Assembly: GCA_020249775.1 (NCBI GenBank)
Contig: JADCFA010000004.1
Location: 1 to 64,000 of the forward strand
Source of the DNA: Roseomonas sp.
GTDB lineage: Bacteria; Pseudomonadota; Alphaproteobacteria; Acetobacterales; Acetobacteraceae
Length of the DNA: 64,000 nt
Direction: 5' to 3'
Part shown: positions 17,536 through 26,600 of the stretch, in pieces
Layout of the letters: each line of letters opens with the position of its first letter
Position numbering within the stretch: the first letter of the stretch is position 1
Translations under genes and position numbers: made by a program
The notes under the pieces: generated by a model
What the model saw: the letters and a program-made list of their open reading frames with translations, nothing else
Database searches by the model: none
What the model was told of the DNA's origin: nothing

Positions 17536-17789
17536 GGCCGGGTGCGATGGTGGCCCGAATCCCGGCGGGCGGGCAAGCCCGGCATGCGAAATGGTCAGGC
17601 GGCCGACCTATCGAGTCCAAACCACCATAGGCGCCCTGTGAGCTATCCTCTCGTAGCGAAAACAACCCACGGCAGGCAATAATCTTGGTGCAACTTGACA
17701 TATCGCAATAAACTAAAATCCCGATAGACTAATGGGACAGGCGTGATTTTTCGCTGATTTAGTGCAATCCCCAAAGGGAGAGGAAAGCC

Positions 17790-20501
17790 ATGGTAATGGA
17801 ACCCGTCCAGATTGATCGTTTCATCATGATCCATGCCGGGCGGAATGACGCCTGGCGCGATCTGACACATAGCGCGGAGGCCTGGAGCCGCGGCAAGGCT
17901 GACCGCAAGGCGGTTGAGGAGAAGCTCGCCCGGCTGCTGCCCACTGAGGAATTCTTCGCCTATCCAAGCCATAGCCTGCTCGCGGGCCTGCAGGAGCGCG
18001 TAGCGCGCGATGATGCCGCGGGCGCGGTTGCCCTGTTGCGGCGTATTTCCGGCGCCCTGCTGACGCGCGCCTATCGTGAACGCCCAGGCGAATGGGATGT
18101 GCATGATGAAGCCCCGGCTGATGCCGTTGCGGATGTTCTGCCGCCCACCATGGCTGAACACGGCCATCACCGCCCGTATTTTGAGGTATTGGTGGTGTCC
18201 AACCAGCCAGCGGCGCGGTGGCCCGCCTTGGCCGATGAATTGCGCAAGCTCCGTCGCAAGGAAGATCGCTTTGTCTATGAAGCGGTCTTTGTCGGTTCCT
18301 TCGAAGATGCCTTTTGTGCAGCAGCCGCCAATCCGGCCTTTGCCGCCGTGATGCTGGTGGAAGGCTTTCCTTATCGTTCGCGGCATGATGCTTCGATCCT
18401 GCGCTCACTCACCGCGTCCCTGCCGGAACCGAGCTCACCGGAAGAATCTGCCTTGAAACTGGCCGCGGGCTTGAAGCGCCTCAGGCCCGAATTGGATATC
18501 TATCTAATGTCGGATCAGGAAGTGGAAGCCCTTGCCGGCGATCCCGCCACGGGCAGCATCAGGCGTATTTTCTACGGCGTTGAGGAATTGCTGGAACAGC
18601 ACCTTGCCATTCTGGAAGGTGTGCAGGAACGCTATGAAACCCCCTTCTTCGATAATTTGAAGAAATACGCCATGCGTCCGATTGGCACCTTCCATGCGCT
18701 GCCGATTGCGCGGGGGAAATCCGTGTTTCGGTCCGATTGGATCCGTGACATGGGCGAATTCTATGGCATCAACCTGTTTCTGGCCGAAAGCAGCGCCACC
18801 ACCGGTGGGCTGGATAGCCTGCTGGAACCAACCGGCAATATCAAACGCGCGCAGGAAATGGCTGCGCGTGCCTTTGGCGCTGATCATGTGTTCTTCGTCA
18901 CCAACGGCACCTCCACCTCCAACAAGATGGCGGTGCAGGCGCTGACGGCGCCGGGCGATGTGATCATTGTCGATCGCAACTGCCATAAATCGCACCATTA
19001 CGGCGTTGTGCTGACCGGCGCGCAGCCTTTTTATGTGGAAGCCTATCCGCTGACGCAATATTCCATGTATGGCGCGGTGCCGCTTGCCACCATCAAGCGT
19101 GCCATGCTGGCGCTGAAGGCGGAGGGGCGGCTTCATCGGCTGAAAATGCTCGATCTGACGAACTGCACCTTTGATGGCCATATGTATAATGTGCGCCGCG
19201 TGATGGAAGAATGCCTTGCCATCAAGCCCGACCTGATTTTCCTCTGGGATGAAGCCTGGTCCGGCTTTGCGCGCTTCTCACCCTTGCTCCGTCCCAGAAC
19301 GGCGATGGGTGCGGCCGCCGATATTGAGGCCTGGATGCATGATCCGGCATCGGTTGCGGCCCATGAACAGCAAAAGGCCGCGCTTGGTGATGCGCCATCC
19401 GATGAAACCCTGCTGTCAACGCGCCTGATCCCCGATCCGCGCCAGATCCGGCTGCGCGTCTATCAGACGAATTCCACGCATAAATCCATGTCATCCATCC
19501 GCCAGGGCTCCATGCTGCTGGTGAAGGATGTTGATTTCCACACGGTGGAAGCGCAATTCCACGAGGCGGTCTTCACCCATGCCTCCACCAGCCCCAATCA
19601 GCAATTGATCGCAAGCCTTGATGTCGCGCGCCGGCAGATGGAGCTTGAGGGCTATGGGCTGGTGATGAATGCGATTGAAATCGCGCTCAAAATCCGCGGT
19701 ATGGTCAATCGGCATCCGTTGATCTCAAAATACTTCCGCATCCTTGGCGCGGATGAGATGATCCCAGCCGCCTTTCGGCAATCAGGCTTTGTGGATTACC
19801 TCAAGCCCGGCATTACCTGGGCGAATATCGTCCATGCCATGATGGAAGATGAATTCTATCTGGACCCGACCCGCATGACGCTTGTCTGCGGCACGGCCGG
19901 CTATGATGGTACGCAGTTCAAGGGGCTGTTGGCTGACAAGTATAATATCCAACTCAACAAGACTTCGCGCAATTCGGTGCTGCTGCAATCCAATATCAAT
20001 AATACGCGGAGCGATGCCGCGCATCTGATCCGCGTATTGGTCGAAATTAGTCAGGAGATCGAAAAGCGCCTTGCCGTTGGCGGACCTGAGGTGCGCAGCG
20101 CCTTTGATGCGCGTGTGAAGTCGCTGATGACCGATGTGCCGGATTTGCCGAATTTCAGCCACTTCCATGCGGCCTTTCGTGGTGACGCCGGGGAGACAAC
20201 GCCCGAAGGCGATATGCGAAGCGCCTTCTTCGGTGCCTATCACGCCGAGCAATGCGAATATGTGCCGTTGTTTGGTGCGGAATGCGACAAGCGCCTGAAG
20301 GAAGGGCCCGAGATGATTTCGGCCAATTTCGTTATTCCCTATCCGCCTGGTTTCCCGATCATGGTGCCGGGCCAGGTGCTGACGCAGGAAACGATTGACT
20401 TCATGCGCAAGCTCGATGTCAAGGAAATCCACGGCTATGAACGCGCCCGCGGGCTGAAACTCCTGCGCCCGGATGCCGTTGGCGCGGCAAAGCGGCGCTG
20501 A
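17790..20501 (+). CDS. Large PLP-dependent Orn/Lys/Arg-type amino-acid decarboxylase
   Basis: This fold-type I PLP decarboxylase has 903 residues. The N-terminal part (about 1-250) resembles the wing and receiver-like region and is longer than usual. The catalytic core shows FVTNGTSTSNKMAVQALTAPGD, DRNCHKSHHYGVVLTGAQP, LTNCTFDGHMYNV, FLWDEAWSGFARF and TNSTHKSMSSIRQGSM. Lys565 in the last motif is the predicted Schiff-base lysine. The C-terminal domain ends NFVIPYPPGFPIMVPGQVL, typical of lysine, ornithine and arginine decarboxylases. The start at 17790 follows AAGGGAGAGG. The AspT-type antiporter follows 12 bases on, so enzyme and exchanger form one unit. The substrate (Arg, Orn, Lys or even Asp) cannot be decided here. 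Confidence 0.88.
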   Translation: MVMEPVQIDRFIMIHAGRNDAWRDLTHSAEAWSRGKADRKAVEEKLARLLPTEEFFAYPSHSLLAGLQERVARDDAAGAVALLRRISGALLTRAYRERPGEWDVHDEAPADAVADVLPPTMAEHGHHRPYFEVLVVSNQPAARWPALADELRKLRRKEDRFVYEAVFVGSFEDAFCAAAANPAFAAVMLVEGFPYRSRHDASILRSLTASLPEPSSPEESALKLAAGLKRLRPELDIYLMSDQEVEALAGDPATGSIRRIFYGVEELLEQHLAILEGVQERYETPFFDNLKKYAMRPIGTFHALPIARGKSVFRSDWIRDMGEFYGINLFLAESSATTGGLDSLLEPTGNIKRAQEMAARAFGADHVFFVTNGTSTSNKMAVQALTAPGDVIIVDRNCHKSHHYGVVLTGAQPFYVEAYPLTQYSMYGAVPLATIKRAMLALKAEGRLHRLKMLDLTNCTFDGHMYNVRRVMEECLAIKPDLIFLWDEAWSGFARFSPLLRPRTAMGAAADIEAWMHDPASVAAHEQQKAALGDAPSDETLLSTRLIPDPRQIRLRVYQTNSTHKSMSSIRQGSMLLVKDVDFHTVEAQFHEAVFTHASTSPNQQLIASLDVARRQMELEGYGLVMNAIEIALKIRGMVNRHPLISKYFRILGADEMIPAAFRQSGFVDYLKPGITWANIVHAMMEDEFYLDPTRMTLVCGTAGYDGTQFKGLLADKYNIQLNKTSRNSVLLQSNINNTRSDAAHLIRVLVEISQEIEKRLAVGGPEVRSAFDARVKSLMTDVPDLPNFSHFHAAFRGDAGETTPEGDMRSAFFGAYHAEQCEYVPLFGAECDKRLKEGPEMISANFVIPYPPGFPIMVPGQVLTQETIDFMRKLDVKEIHGYERARGLKLLRPDAVGAAKRR

Positions 20502-20513
20502 GGAGAGAGCCAG

Positions 20514-22217
20514 ATGTTGCAAGAATTCTTCCACTTCCTGGCGACCAATCCCTTTATCCTGCTCTTTCTCACGGTTGGTCTTGCCGTTTGGCTCGGTCGG
20601 CAGAGTGTTGCAGGCTATGGGCTTGGCATGGTGGCCTCCGCCATCATCGTAGGCAGCGGGCTTTCGGTTTGGGCTTCGGTCTATGGCGAAAAGCTTGCAC
20701 TCGATAACTTCACGAAAAGTCTCTTCTACTATCTTTTCATGTATGGTGTTGGGCTTCGGGTTGGGCCTTCCTTCGTCAATAGCCTTGGCGGCGATGGCAT
20801 CAAATTCACCGGGCTTGCCATTGTTTCCTGTCTTTGTGGCCTTCTGATTGTTGTGTTTGGTGTGCGGTTTCTGGAATTGCCGCCGGGGACGGCGGGCGGC
20901 ATCCTTGCTGGGTCGCAGACCATGTCGGCCGCGATTGGTTCCGCCGAACAAGCCGTAACCTCTGGTGCCATTACCCTGCCGGCAGGAACCAGCGCGGGTG
21001 ATGTCAGCGCCATGATAGCGCTTTCCTATGGCATTACCTATCTTTGGGGCACGGTTGGTATCATTCTAATTACGAAATATTTGCCGACCTGGTGGGGTAT
21101 TGATGCGCGGGCGGCAGCGCGCGACTATGAAAAGCAACATGGCGTCGCGAGCGGTGATGCGCCGGCGGTTTCCGGATGGGTTGCTGGCAGTTTGCGCGCC
21201 TATCGGCTGGAAAATCCCGGCTGGGTTGGCCGCACCATGGCCGATATGCTGCGCGAAAATCCTGAATACCGCTTCGTCAATATCGTGCGCGATGGTGCGG
21301 CCCTTGGCGCGCGGGAAGATTTGCCTTTGGCGCTTGGCGATATCATTGCGCTTGGCGGCACGCTGACCGGGCTTACCGACAAGATGGGGCTGATCGGGCC
21401 GGAAGTCGCAGATCGCACCGCGCTTGACCTGCCGCTTGATCGTGCCGAAATCCTGGTGACCAATCGTGATACCTTGAAGAAAACGCGCGAGGAATGGCGC
21501 GCAATGCCGGGTGCCAATGAAGTCCAAGTGCTGGCGATTGAACGTTCCGGCGTACCCATTCCCATCGGTAAGAACACCACGCTGCAACGCCTGGATGTTG
21601 TCACCATTGTCGGTCTCAAAAGCGCGGTCGAGAAAATCGGGGAGGCGTTTGGCCGCGTCATTCGCCCCTCGACCGGGACGGATCTTCTCACACTCTCTCT
21701 TGGCATGATCCTTGGCTTCCTGATTGGCGCCATTGAATTTCCGGCCTTCGGTTCAAAGGTCGGCCTTGGTAATGCGGGCGGGCTGCTGGTTTCGGGGGTG
21801 ATTGTTTCATCGCTCACCTCCCGCTTGCGGTTTTTCGGCAATACGCCGGCGGCGGCGCGCAATATCTTGGAAGACCTTGGCCTTGTCGTGTTTGTCGCGA
21901 TTGTTGGCATCAATGCCGGCAATTCACTTCTTGCGCAACTCACAGGTATCCTCGCACTCAAGATTTTCGTGCTGGGCTTCATCGCCTGCAGCCTGCCGCC
22001 CATTCTGGTCTGGGTGCTGGGGCTTTATGTCTTCAAGTTCAATCCGGCGGTGCTGATGGGTGGCGTGGCTGGGGCGCGCAGCCATTCCGGCCCGTGCCGC
22101 GAAGCCGCGGTGGAAATCGGGTCCAATGTGCCCTGGATTGGGTTCCCGGTGGCTTACGCCGTATCCGGGGTCTTGCTGACGGTCTTTGGTTATTTCGCGA
22201 TGGTCCTGGCGAATTAG
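20514..22217 (+). CDS. AspT-family aspartate:alanine-type antiporter
   Basis: This is an inner-membrane exchanger of 567 residues. Two hydrophobic halves (about 1-185 and 390-567), each with several helices, flank a cytoplasmic region containing two RCK_C/TrkA-C-like domains (about 215-370, LGAREDLPLALGDIIALGGT and IPIGKNTTLQRLDVVTIVGL). This is the AspT/YidE layout. A conserved GSQTMSAAIGSAEQAV block lies in the first half and a matching GARSHSGPCREAA block in the second. In Tetragenococcus, AspT swaps aspartate for its decarboxylation product alanine and so builds a proton motive force. Here the partner is an Orn/Lys/Arg-type decarboxylase, so the exchanged pair is probably different. Confidence 0.88.
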   Translation: MLQEFFHFLATNPFILLFLTVGLAVWLGRQSVAGYGLGMVASAIIVGSGLSVWASVYGEKLALDNFTKSLFYYLFMYGVGLRVGPSFVNSLGGDGIKFTGLAIVSCLCGLLIVVFGVRFLELPPGTAGGILAGSQTMSAAIGSAEQAVTSGAITLPAGTSAGDVSAMIALSYGITYLWGTVGIILITKYLPTWWGIDARAAARDYEKQHGVASGDAPAVSGWVAGSLRAYRLENPGWVGRTMADMLRENPEYRFVNIVRDGAALGAREDLPLALGDIIALGGTLTGLTDKMGLIGPEVADRTALDLPLDRAEILVTNRDTLKKTREEWRAMPGANEVQVLAIERSGVPIPIGKNTTLQRLDVVTIVGLKSAVEKIGEAFGRVIRPSTGTDLLTLSLGMILGFLIGAIEFPAFGSKVGLGNAGGLLVSGVIVSSLTSRLRFFGNTPAAARNILEDLGLVVFVAIVGINAGNSLLAQLTGILALKIFVLGFIACSLPPILVWVLGLYVFKFNPAVLMGGVAGARSHSGPCREAAVEIGSNVPWIGFPVAYAVSGVLLTVFGYFAMVLAN

Positions 22218-22232
22218 GCGGACTGAAACACC

Positions 22233-23153
22233 CTAAACCCTTGGCGCGCTCAGCGCGCCAAGTTCCATTCTTCGCCCGATCTGCTCGGCGAATTTCGCTG
22301 CCGCCACCGGCAGCGCCCGGCCCCTGAGTTGACCGATCGCCAAGGGGCTTGCCGGCACATCGCGTGGGTCAATCTGGCGCGCCACAAGCCCATGCCGTTC
22401 GCGGATGGAAGCCGGCGCGCCGATCCCGATCTGGAAGGTGATTGCCTTTTCAAACCGCACGTAATTGCGCAGAAATTCGAAGGAATTTGATTGCACCACG
22501 GGATGGAGGCGAAAGGAACTGCGCGCCGCCGCTTCTTCCAGCAATTGCCGCCCACCATAACGCTGGGCAGGCATGGCCAAAGGATATTCCGCGCATTCGC
22601 GCAAACGGAGTGTGGGCTTCGCCGCCAGCGGATGATCTTCCGCCATGATCGCGACAAGCCGCTGTTCGGCGGAAGCGATGACCTGAAAATCGCGCATCGG
22701 TTCGGGGCGGAACACCATGGCCAGATCAACTTCAAATTCCAGCAGCGCCGCCAAAGCTTCGCCGTGATCGCGCACCTGCAAATCAAACTCCACAAGCGGA
22801 AATTCCGCACGATAGGCAGCGATCATGGAAGGAAGGAAATCATAGGCCAGCGCCTGGCTTGAGGCGATGGCGATGGTGCCGCGCCGAAACCCGGTCAGGT
22901 CTTCGATTTGGGATCGCACGCGGCCCATATTGGCGATCTGGTTGCGGATGTGGCGGATCAGCAATTCGCCGGCCGCATTCAGCCGCACGCCGCGCGGCAG
23001 GCGTTCGAAAATTGCCGTGCCGAGCTCTGCCTCCACATCCTGGATGCGGCGATTGAGCGCGGAGGGGGTCAGGTTGAGCTGTTCGGCCGCACGCCGGATG
23101 GAACCGGAGCGGGCGACCTCATTGATATAGTGCAGCAGCCGCAAATGGCGCAT
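22233..23153 (-). CDS. LysR-family transcriptional regulator of the downstream ABC/amidohydrolase cluster
   Basis: This LysR-type regulator has 306 residues. The N-terminal winged helix-turn-helix is LRLLHYINEVARSGSIRRAAEQLNLTPSALNRRIQDVEAELGTAIFERLPRG. The effector domain starts RRGTIAIASSQALAYDFLPSMIAAYRAEFPLVEFDL. It is transcribed away from the receptor gene at 23282, with a 128-base shared region carrying a T-N11-A site. That is the normal place for a LysR activator of the divergent operon. The 3' end contains a strong hairpin (22240-22262) and is convergent with the AspT gene. Confidence 0.9.
   Translation of the reverse strand: MRHLRLLHYINEVARSGSIRRAAEQLNLTPSALNRRIQDVEAELGTAIFERLPRGVRLNAAGELLIRHIRNQIANMGRVRSQIEDLTGFRRGTIAIASSQALAYDFLPSMIAAYRAEFPLVEFDLQVRDHGEALAALLEFEVDLAMVFRPEPMRDFQVIASAEQRLVAIMAEDHPLAAKPTLRLRECAEYPLAMPAQRYGGRQLLEEAAARSSFRLHPVVQSNSFEFLRNYVRFEKAITFQIGIGAPASIRERHGLVARQIDPRDVPASPLAIGQLRGRALPVAAAKFAEQIGRRMELGALSAPRV
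22240..22262. terminator. Hairpin between convergent AspT and LysR genes
   Basis: CTTGGCGCGC (22240-22249) and GCGCGCCAAG (22253-22262) form a perfect 10-bp stem with a TCA loop. It lies in the last codons of the LysR gene, 22 bases after the AspT stop. T-runs are weak on both sides, so termination would be partial. It could serve both converging transcripts. Confidence 0.5.
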
Positions 23154-23166
23154 CGGGAACCTAGTG

Positions 23167-23181
23167 GTGCATTTTTCGCAC
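23167..23181. promoter_or_regulatory. LysR-type operator candidate
   Basis: GTGC-ATTTTTC-GCAC is an interrupted palindrome that fits the T-N11-A LysR box. Another half site, TGCACGAAA, begins about 8 bases later. It lies between the LysR gene start (23153) and the receptor start (23282). Confidence 0.5.
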
Positions 23182-23281
23182 TACATATGCACGAAATCAG
23201 CAGAAGACGGCAACACTTCTCCTGCCTTATGACCTAAATTCAGCTTCAACGGCCCTCCGGGCCTGCCTTGAGGAGGTTCCC

Positions 23282-24325
23282 ATGCCCCTTTCCCCCACCC
23301 GCCGGCGCCTGCTGCTGGGCGCTGGAGCTATGCCCCTGCTGGCGCGCCCAGCCATCGCGCAATCGCTGCTCAGGCTCAAAATGGTGCTGAATTGGCGCTA
23401 CCAGGGGCCTCAGGGTTGGTTCTTCCTGGCCGATGACCGCGGCTATTTCCGCGAAGCCGGCCTGGCCGTGACCATGGATCAGGGCAATGGCTCGGGCGCT
23501 GCGGTGGGGGCGGTTGCTTCCGGTTCCTATGATCTTGGCTTTGGCGACATCAATGCGCTGATCCAGCTTGTGGCGCGCGGCCCGGCGGGGGGTGCGACGC
23601 CGATGGCGATTTCCTCCACCTTCAACCGCCCGCCTTTCACCATTGCGGTGAAGGCCGATGGGCCGATCCGCACGCCCAAGGATCTGGAAGGCCGCACCCT
23701 GGGCGGGCCGGCCAATGATGGGGCGCTGAAGCTGTTCCCCGCCTTTGCGCGCATGACCGGCATTGATGCATCCAAGGTGCAGATCACCAATATGCAGCCC
23801 AATCTGCGCGAGCAGATGCTGCAGCGCGGCCAGGTGGACGGTGTTTTTGGCTTTGTGAATACCATCCGCTTTTCGGCAAAGCTGGTCGGCATTGATCCGG
23901 ATAAGGATTTCCGCTTCATCAACTATGGCGATCACGGCATGGATCTTTATTCCAACGCCATCATCGTCGCGCGGCGCCTGGTGAACGACAATCCGGCGGC
24001 ACTGCGCGGCCTGCTGCGCGCCATTGATCGCGGCTTGAAAGATACGCTCGCCAATCCTGATGCGGCGATTGATGCCGTGGCGCGCCGCGAACCCTTGATC
24101 AACAAGGTGGTCGAAAAGGAGCGCCTGATGGCGACGCTGCGCGATGAAATGAGCCATCCGGAAATCGCGCGCATCGGCCTTGGTGATATTGATGATGCGC
24201 GTTTTGCCAAATCCATCGGCATTGTCGTGGAAGCTGATGCGCTGCCGCGCACGCCGGCGCCGACCGAAGTGTTCAATCGCGCCTTCCTGCCACCGCTTGC
24301 TGACCGCATCACGAAGCTGATCTGA
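23282..24325 (+). CDS. NMT1/THI5-like periplasmic substrate-binding protein (receptor 1)
   Basis: This is a receptor of 347 residues for a NitT/TauT-type ABC importer. The signal peptide has a twin-arginine-like start (TRRRLLLGAGAMPLLARPAIAQ). The mature part begins LKMVLNWRYQGPQGWFFLADDRGYFREAGLAVTMDQGNGSGA, typical of THI5/NMT1 receptors for pyrimidine-like or other ring compounds. The ribosome site is GAGGAGG. A second, clearly related receptor lies at 28288 in the same cluster, and one ATPase and one permease lie between. That suggests two ligands, or a recent functional split, served by one transporter. The ligand is unknown. Confidence 0.88.
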   Translation: MPLSPTRRRLLLGAGAMPLLARPAIAQSLLRLKMVLNWRYQGPQGWFFLADDRGYFREAGLAVTMDQGNGSGAAVGAVASGSYDLGFGDINALIQLVARGPAGGATPMAISSTFNRPPFTIAVKADGPIRTPKDLEGRTLGGPANDGALKLFPAFARMTGIDASKVQITNMQPNLREQMLQRGQVDGVFGFVNTIRFSAKLVGIDPDKDFRFINYGDHGMDLYSNAIIVARRLVNDNPAALRGLLRAIDRGLKDTLANPDAAIDAVARREPLINKVVEKERLMATLRDEMSHPEIARIGLGDIDDARFAKSIGIVVEADALPRTPAPTEVFNRAFLPPLADRITKLI

Positions 24326-24340
24326 GAATAGGAATTCATT

Positions 24341-25135
24341 ATGGACTTGAATCTGAAGGGGCGCGTCGCGGTCATCACCGGCCCGGCGAAGGGGATGGGT
24401 GCGGCCGTGACCCTTGCCTTTGCGCGCGAAGGCTGCCGGCTGGCGCTGATTGGCCGTGATGTCGCGGCGATTGAACCGGTGGCAGCAGAAGCCCGTGCGC
24501 TTGGGGCAGAAGCGATTGTGATTGCCTGCGACATTACCTCAGGCGCTGCCTGCGAAGCCGCGATGGAGAAAACCCGCACAAGCTTTGGCGGACGGATTGA
24601 TATTCTGGTGAATGTCGCCGGCGGTTCGGGCCCCATCGGCAAGACCGGCTGGGAAACCACCGAAGAGGAATTCGACGAAATCGTGCATTTGAATATGCGC
24701 GGTTGCTTCAACACCATGCGCGCCTGCCTGTCGACCATGATTGCGCAGCAAGGCGGCAAGATTGTGAATGTGGGGGGCACTTTCGGCATGCGTGGCCGCG
24801 CGGGGCGCATGGCCTATTCTGCATCCAAATGGGGTTTGCGCGGCATTACCAAAAGCTTCGCGCTGGAAGCCGGCCCTTACAACATCAATGTGAATTGCGT
24901 CGCCCCCGGCATGGTGGATGGGCCGCGCTTTCGCACCAAGGTGGTGCCGGAAATGGCCAAGCGCCTTGGCATCAGCGAAGCCGCCGCCGTTGAAAAACAT
25001 GCTGCCGATTACGCGCTGCGCCGCGTTTCCACGGATGAGGATGTGGCGCATGCCTGTCTTTTCCTGGCTTCCGATGTTTCCCGCCAGATCACCGGGGTTG
25101 ACCTGCCGGTAGATGGCGGCTGGGCCATGCTGTGA
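24341..25135 (+). CDS. SDR-family oxidoreductase in the heterocycle cluster
   Basis: This short-chain dehydrogenase/reductase has 264 residues. The cofactor motif is TGPAKGMGAAV, with an uncommon Pro where Gly or Ala is usual. LVNVAGGSGPIG replaces the usual NNAG, KIVNVGGTFGMRG is where the catalytic Ser is normally found, and YSASKWGLRG supplies Tyr and Lys. The catalytic-Ser position reads Gly-Gly-Thr, so Thr may act in its place. It follows the receptor by 15 bases and precedes the dihydroorotase-like gene by 7. It probably reduces or oxidises a ring-opened intermediate; the substrate is not known. Confidence 0.87.
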   Translation: MDLNLKGRVAVITGPAKGMGAAVTLAFAREGCRLALIGRDVAAIEPVAAEARALGAEAIVIACDITSGAACEAAMEKTRTSFGGRIDILVNVAGGSGPIGKTGWETTEEEFDEIVHLNMRGCFNTMRACLSTMIAQQGGKIVNVGGTFGMRGRAGRMAYSASKWGLRGITKSFALEAGPYNINVNCVAPGMVDGPRFRTKVVPEMAKRLGISEAAAVEKHAADYALRRVSTDEDVAHACLFLASDVSRQITGVDLPVDGGWAML

Positions 25136-25142
25136 GGATATC

Positions 25143-26600
25143 ATGAACGAGAAGATTTTTATGGCGGATACAATTCTCACCGGCGGCGTTGTGGTGAATT
25201 CCCGCGCGCGCTTTCGCGCCGATGTCGCCATCAAGGATGGGCTGATCATGGCTATTGGCGCGCCGGAAGCCATGCCGTCTGCGCGCGAGGTTGTGGATGT
25301 CTCTGGCAAATACATCCTGCCTGGCGCGATTGATGTGCATGTGCATTTCCGTGAGCCCGGCTATACGCATAAGGAGGATTGGCGCACCGGTTCCGCCGCT
25401 GCCGCCATGGGTGGCACGACCACCGTCTTCGAAATGCCCAATACCGATCCGCCGACGCGTTCCGTCAAGGAATTGCGTGAAAAGCAGGCGGCCGCAGCGA
25501 AGGCCCATGTGGATTACGGCATTTACGGGCTGCTCGCCGAAGACAATATCGGGGAACTTGAAGGGCTGATCGCCGGTGGCGTGAATGCCTTCAAATGCTT
25601 CATGGGCAATACTTTCGGCAATCTTCCATCCCCTTCAACAGGCGCGATGCTGGAAGGATTTGAAATCATCGCGCCATCGGGCTTGCGCATTTCACTCCAT
25701 GCGGAAACCGCTTCCATCATGGCCTGGCGGCAGGAAAGGCTGATGGCGGCAGGGCGCAATGACCCGCTGGCGCATATTGCCGCTAGGCCCGCGATTGTGG
25801 CGGCGGAAGCGGTGGCGCGCGCTGCCGAATTGGCTGGCTGGACTGGGGCGCGCGTGCATGTGCTGCATATCTCCTCCGCGCTTGAATTGCGGCCCTTGGC
25901 GGAGGCCAAGGCGCGCGGCGTGGATATTACCGGTGAGACCTGCCCTTGCTACCTGCTGTTGGATACGCGCGATTATGCGCGGCTTGGGTCCATCATTCGC
26001 GTCAATCCGCCGGTGCGGGAGCATTCTGATTCGCTGGCCATCTGGGAAGCCTTGCAGAATGGCGTGGTGGATATGATCGCGACCGATCACGCGCCCCATA
26101 CGCCAGAGGAAAAGCAACAGGACATCATCTGGCGCGCTGATTGCGGCTTCCCGGGCGTGGAAACGCAAATGCCGCTGATGCTCAATGAAGTGGCAAAGGG
26201 TCGCATAAGCCTTGAGCATTACGTGAAGATTTCAGCAGAAAATCCCGCGCATGCCTTTGGGCTCTGGCCGATGAAGGGGCGCATTGAAATCGGCGCCCAT
26301 GCCGATATCGCCGTGGTGGATATGGAAAGGACGGAGGTGATCCGCACCGCCGCACTGCATTCCGTGCGCGCACGAATCACGCCTTTTGAAGGTGTCAGCG
26401 TCACTGGCATTCCTATCCATACTCTGGTGCGTGGCCGTTTCGTGCAGCGCGACCGCAAGTTGATTGAGGCGACGTCGGGCTGGGGAAGGCAGGTAACGGG
26501 TATCCAGCGCATGCCGCAAGCGAAGCCGCTTAATACGGATCAAACCCTGGCAGTGGTTTTGCAAGGCCCCACGAAAGTATTTGCCGGGACCGCTTCATGA
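25143..26600 (+). CDS. Dihydroorotase/hydantoinase-family cyclic amidohydrolase
   Basis: This is a metal-dependent cyclic amide hydrolase of 485 residues. All metal-site elements are visible: the HxH in IDVHVHFREPGYTHKEDW, the carboxylated Lys in GVNAFKCFMGNTFG, His in RISLHAETAS and in RVHVLHISSALE, and Asp in MIATDHAPHTPEEK. The DHAPHT block is the dihydroorotase/allantoinase type. The ATG at 25143 follows GAGGATAT; another ATG six codons on (25161) is possible. The gene lies in a transport and amidohydrolase cluster rather than near pyrimidine biosynthesis genes, so a catabolic role on a dihydropyrimidine, hydantoin or allantoin-like ring is more likely. It overlaps the ATPase gene by four bases. 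Confidence 0.88.
   Translation: MNEKIFMADTILTGGVVVNSRARFRADVAIKDGLIMAIGAPEAMPSAREVVDVSGKYILPGAIDVHVHFREPGYTHKEDWRTGSAAAAMGGTTTVFEMPNTDPPTRSVKELREKQAAAAKAHVDYGIYGLLAEDNIGELEGLIAGGVNAFKCFMGNTFGNLPSPSTGAMLEGFEIIAPSGLRISLHAETASIMAWRQERLMAAGRNDPLAHIAARPAIVAAEAVARAAELAGWTGARVHVLHISSALELRPLAEAKARGVDITGETCPCYLLLDTRDYARLGSIIRVNPPVREHSDSLAIWEALQNGVVDMIATDHAPHTPEEKQQDIIWRADCGFPGVETQMPLMLNEVAKGRISLEHYVKISAENPAHAFGLWPMKGRIEIGAHADIAVVDMERTEVIRTAALHSVRARITPFEGVSVTGIPIHTLVRGRFVQRDRKLIEATSGWGRQVTGIQRMPQAKPLNTDQTLAVVLQGPTKVFAGTAS

Noticed and set aside
17695-17720. Consensus promoter for the decarboxylase operon
   Set aside because: TTGACA is present at 17695, but no acceptable -10 lies at 16-18 bases; only weak alternatives such as TAAAAT at the wrong spacing.
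22094-22327. Plus-strand frame after the AspT gene
   Set aside because: It overlaps the end of AspT and the LysR gene and has no start context.
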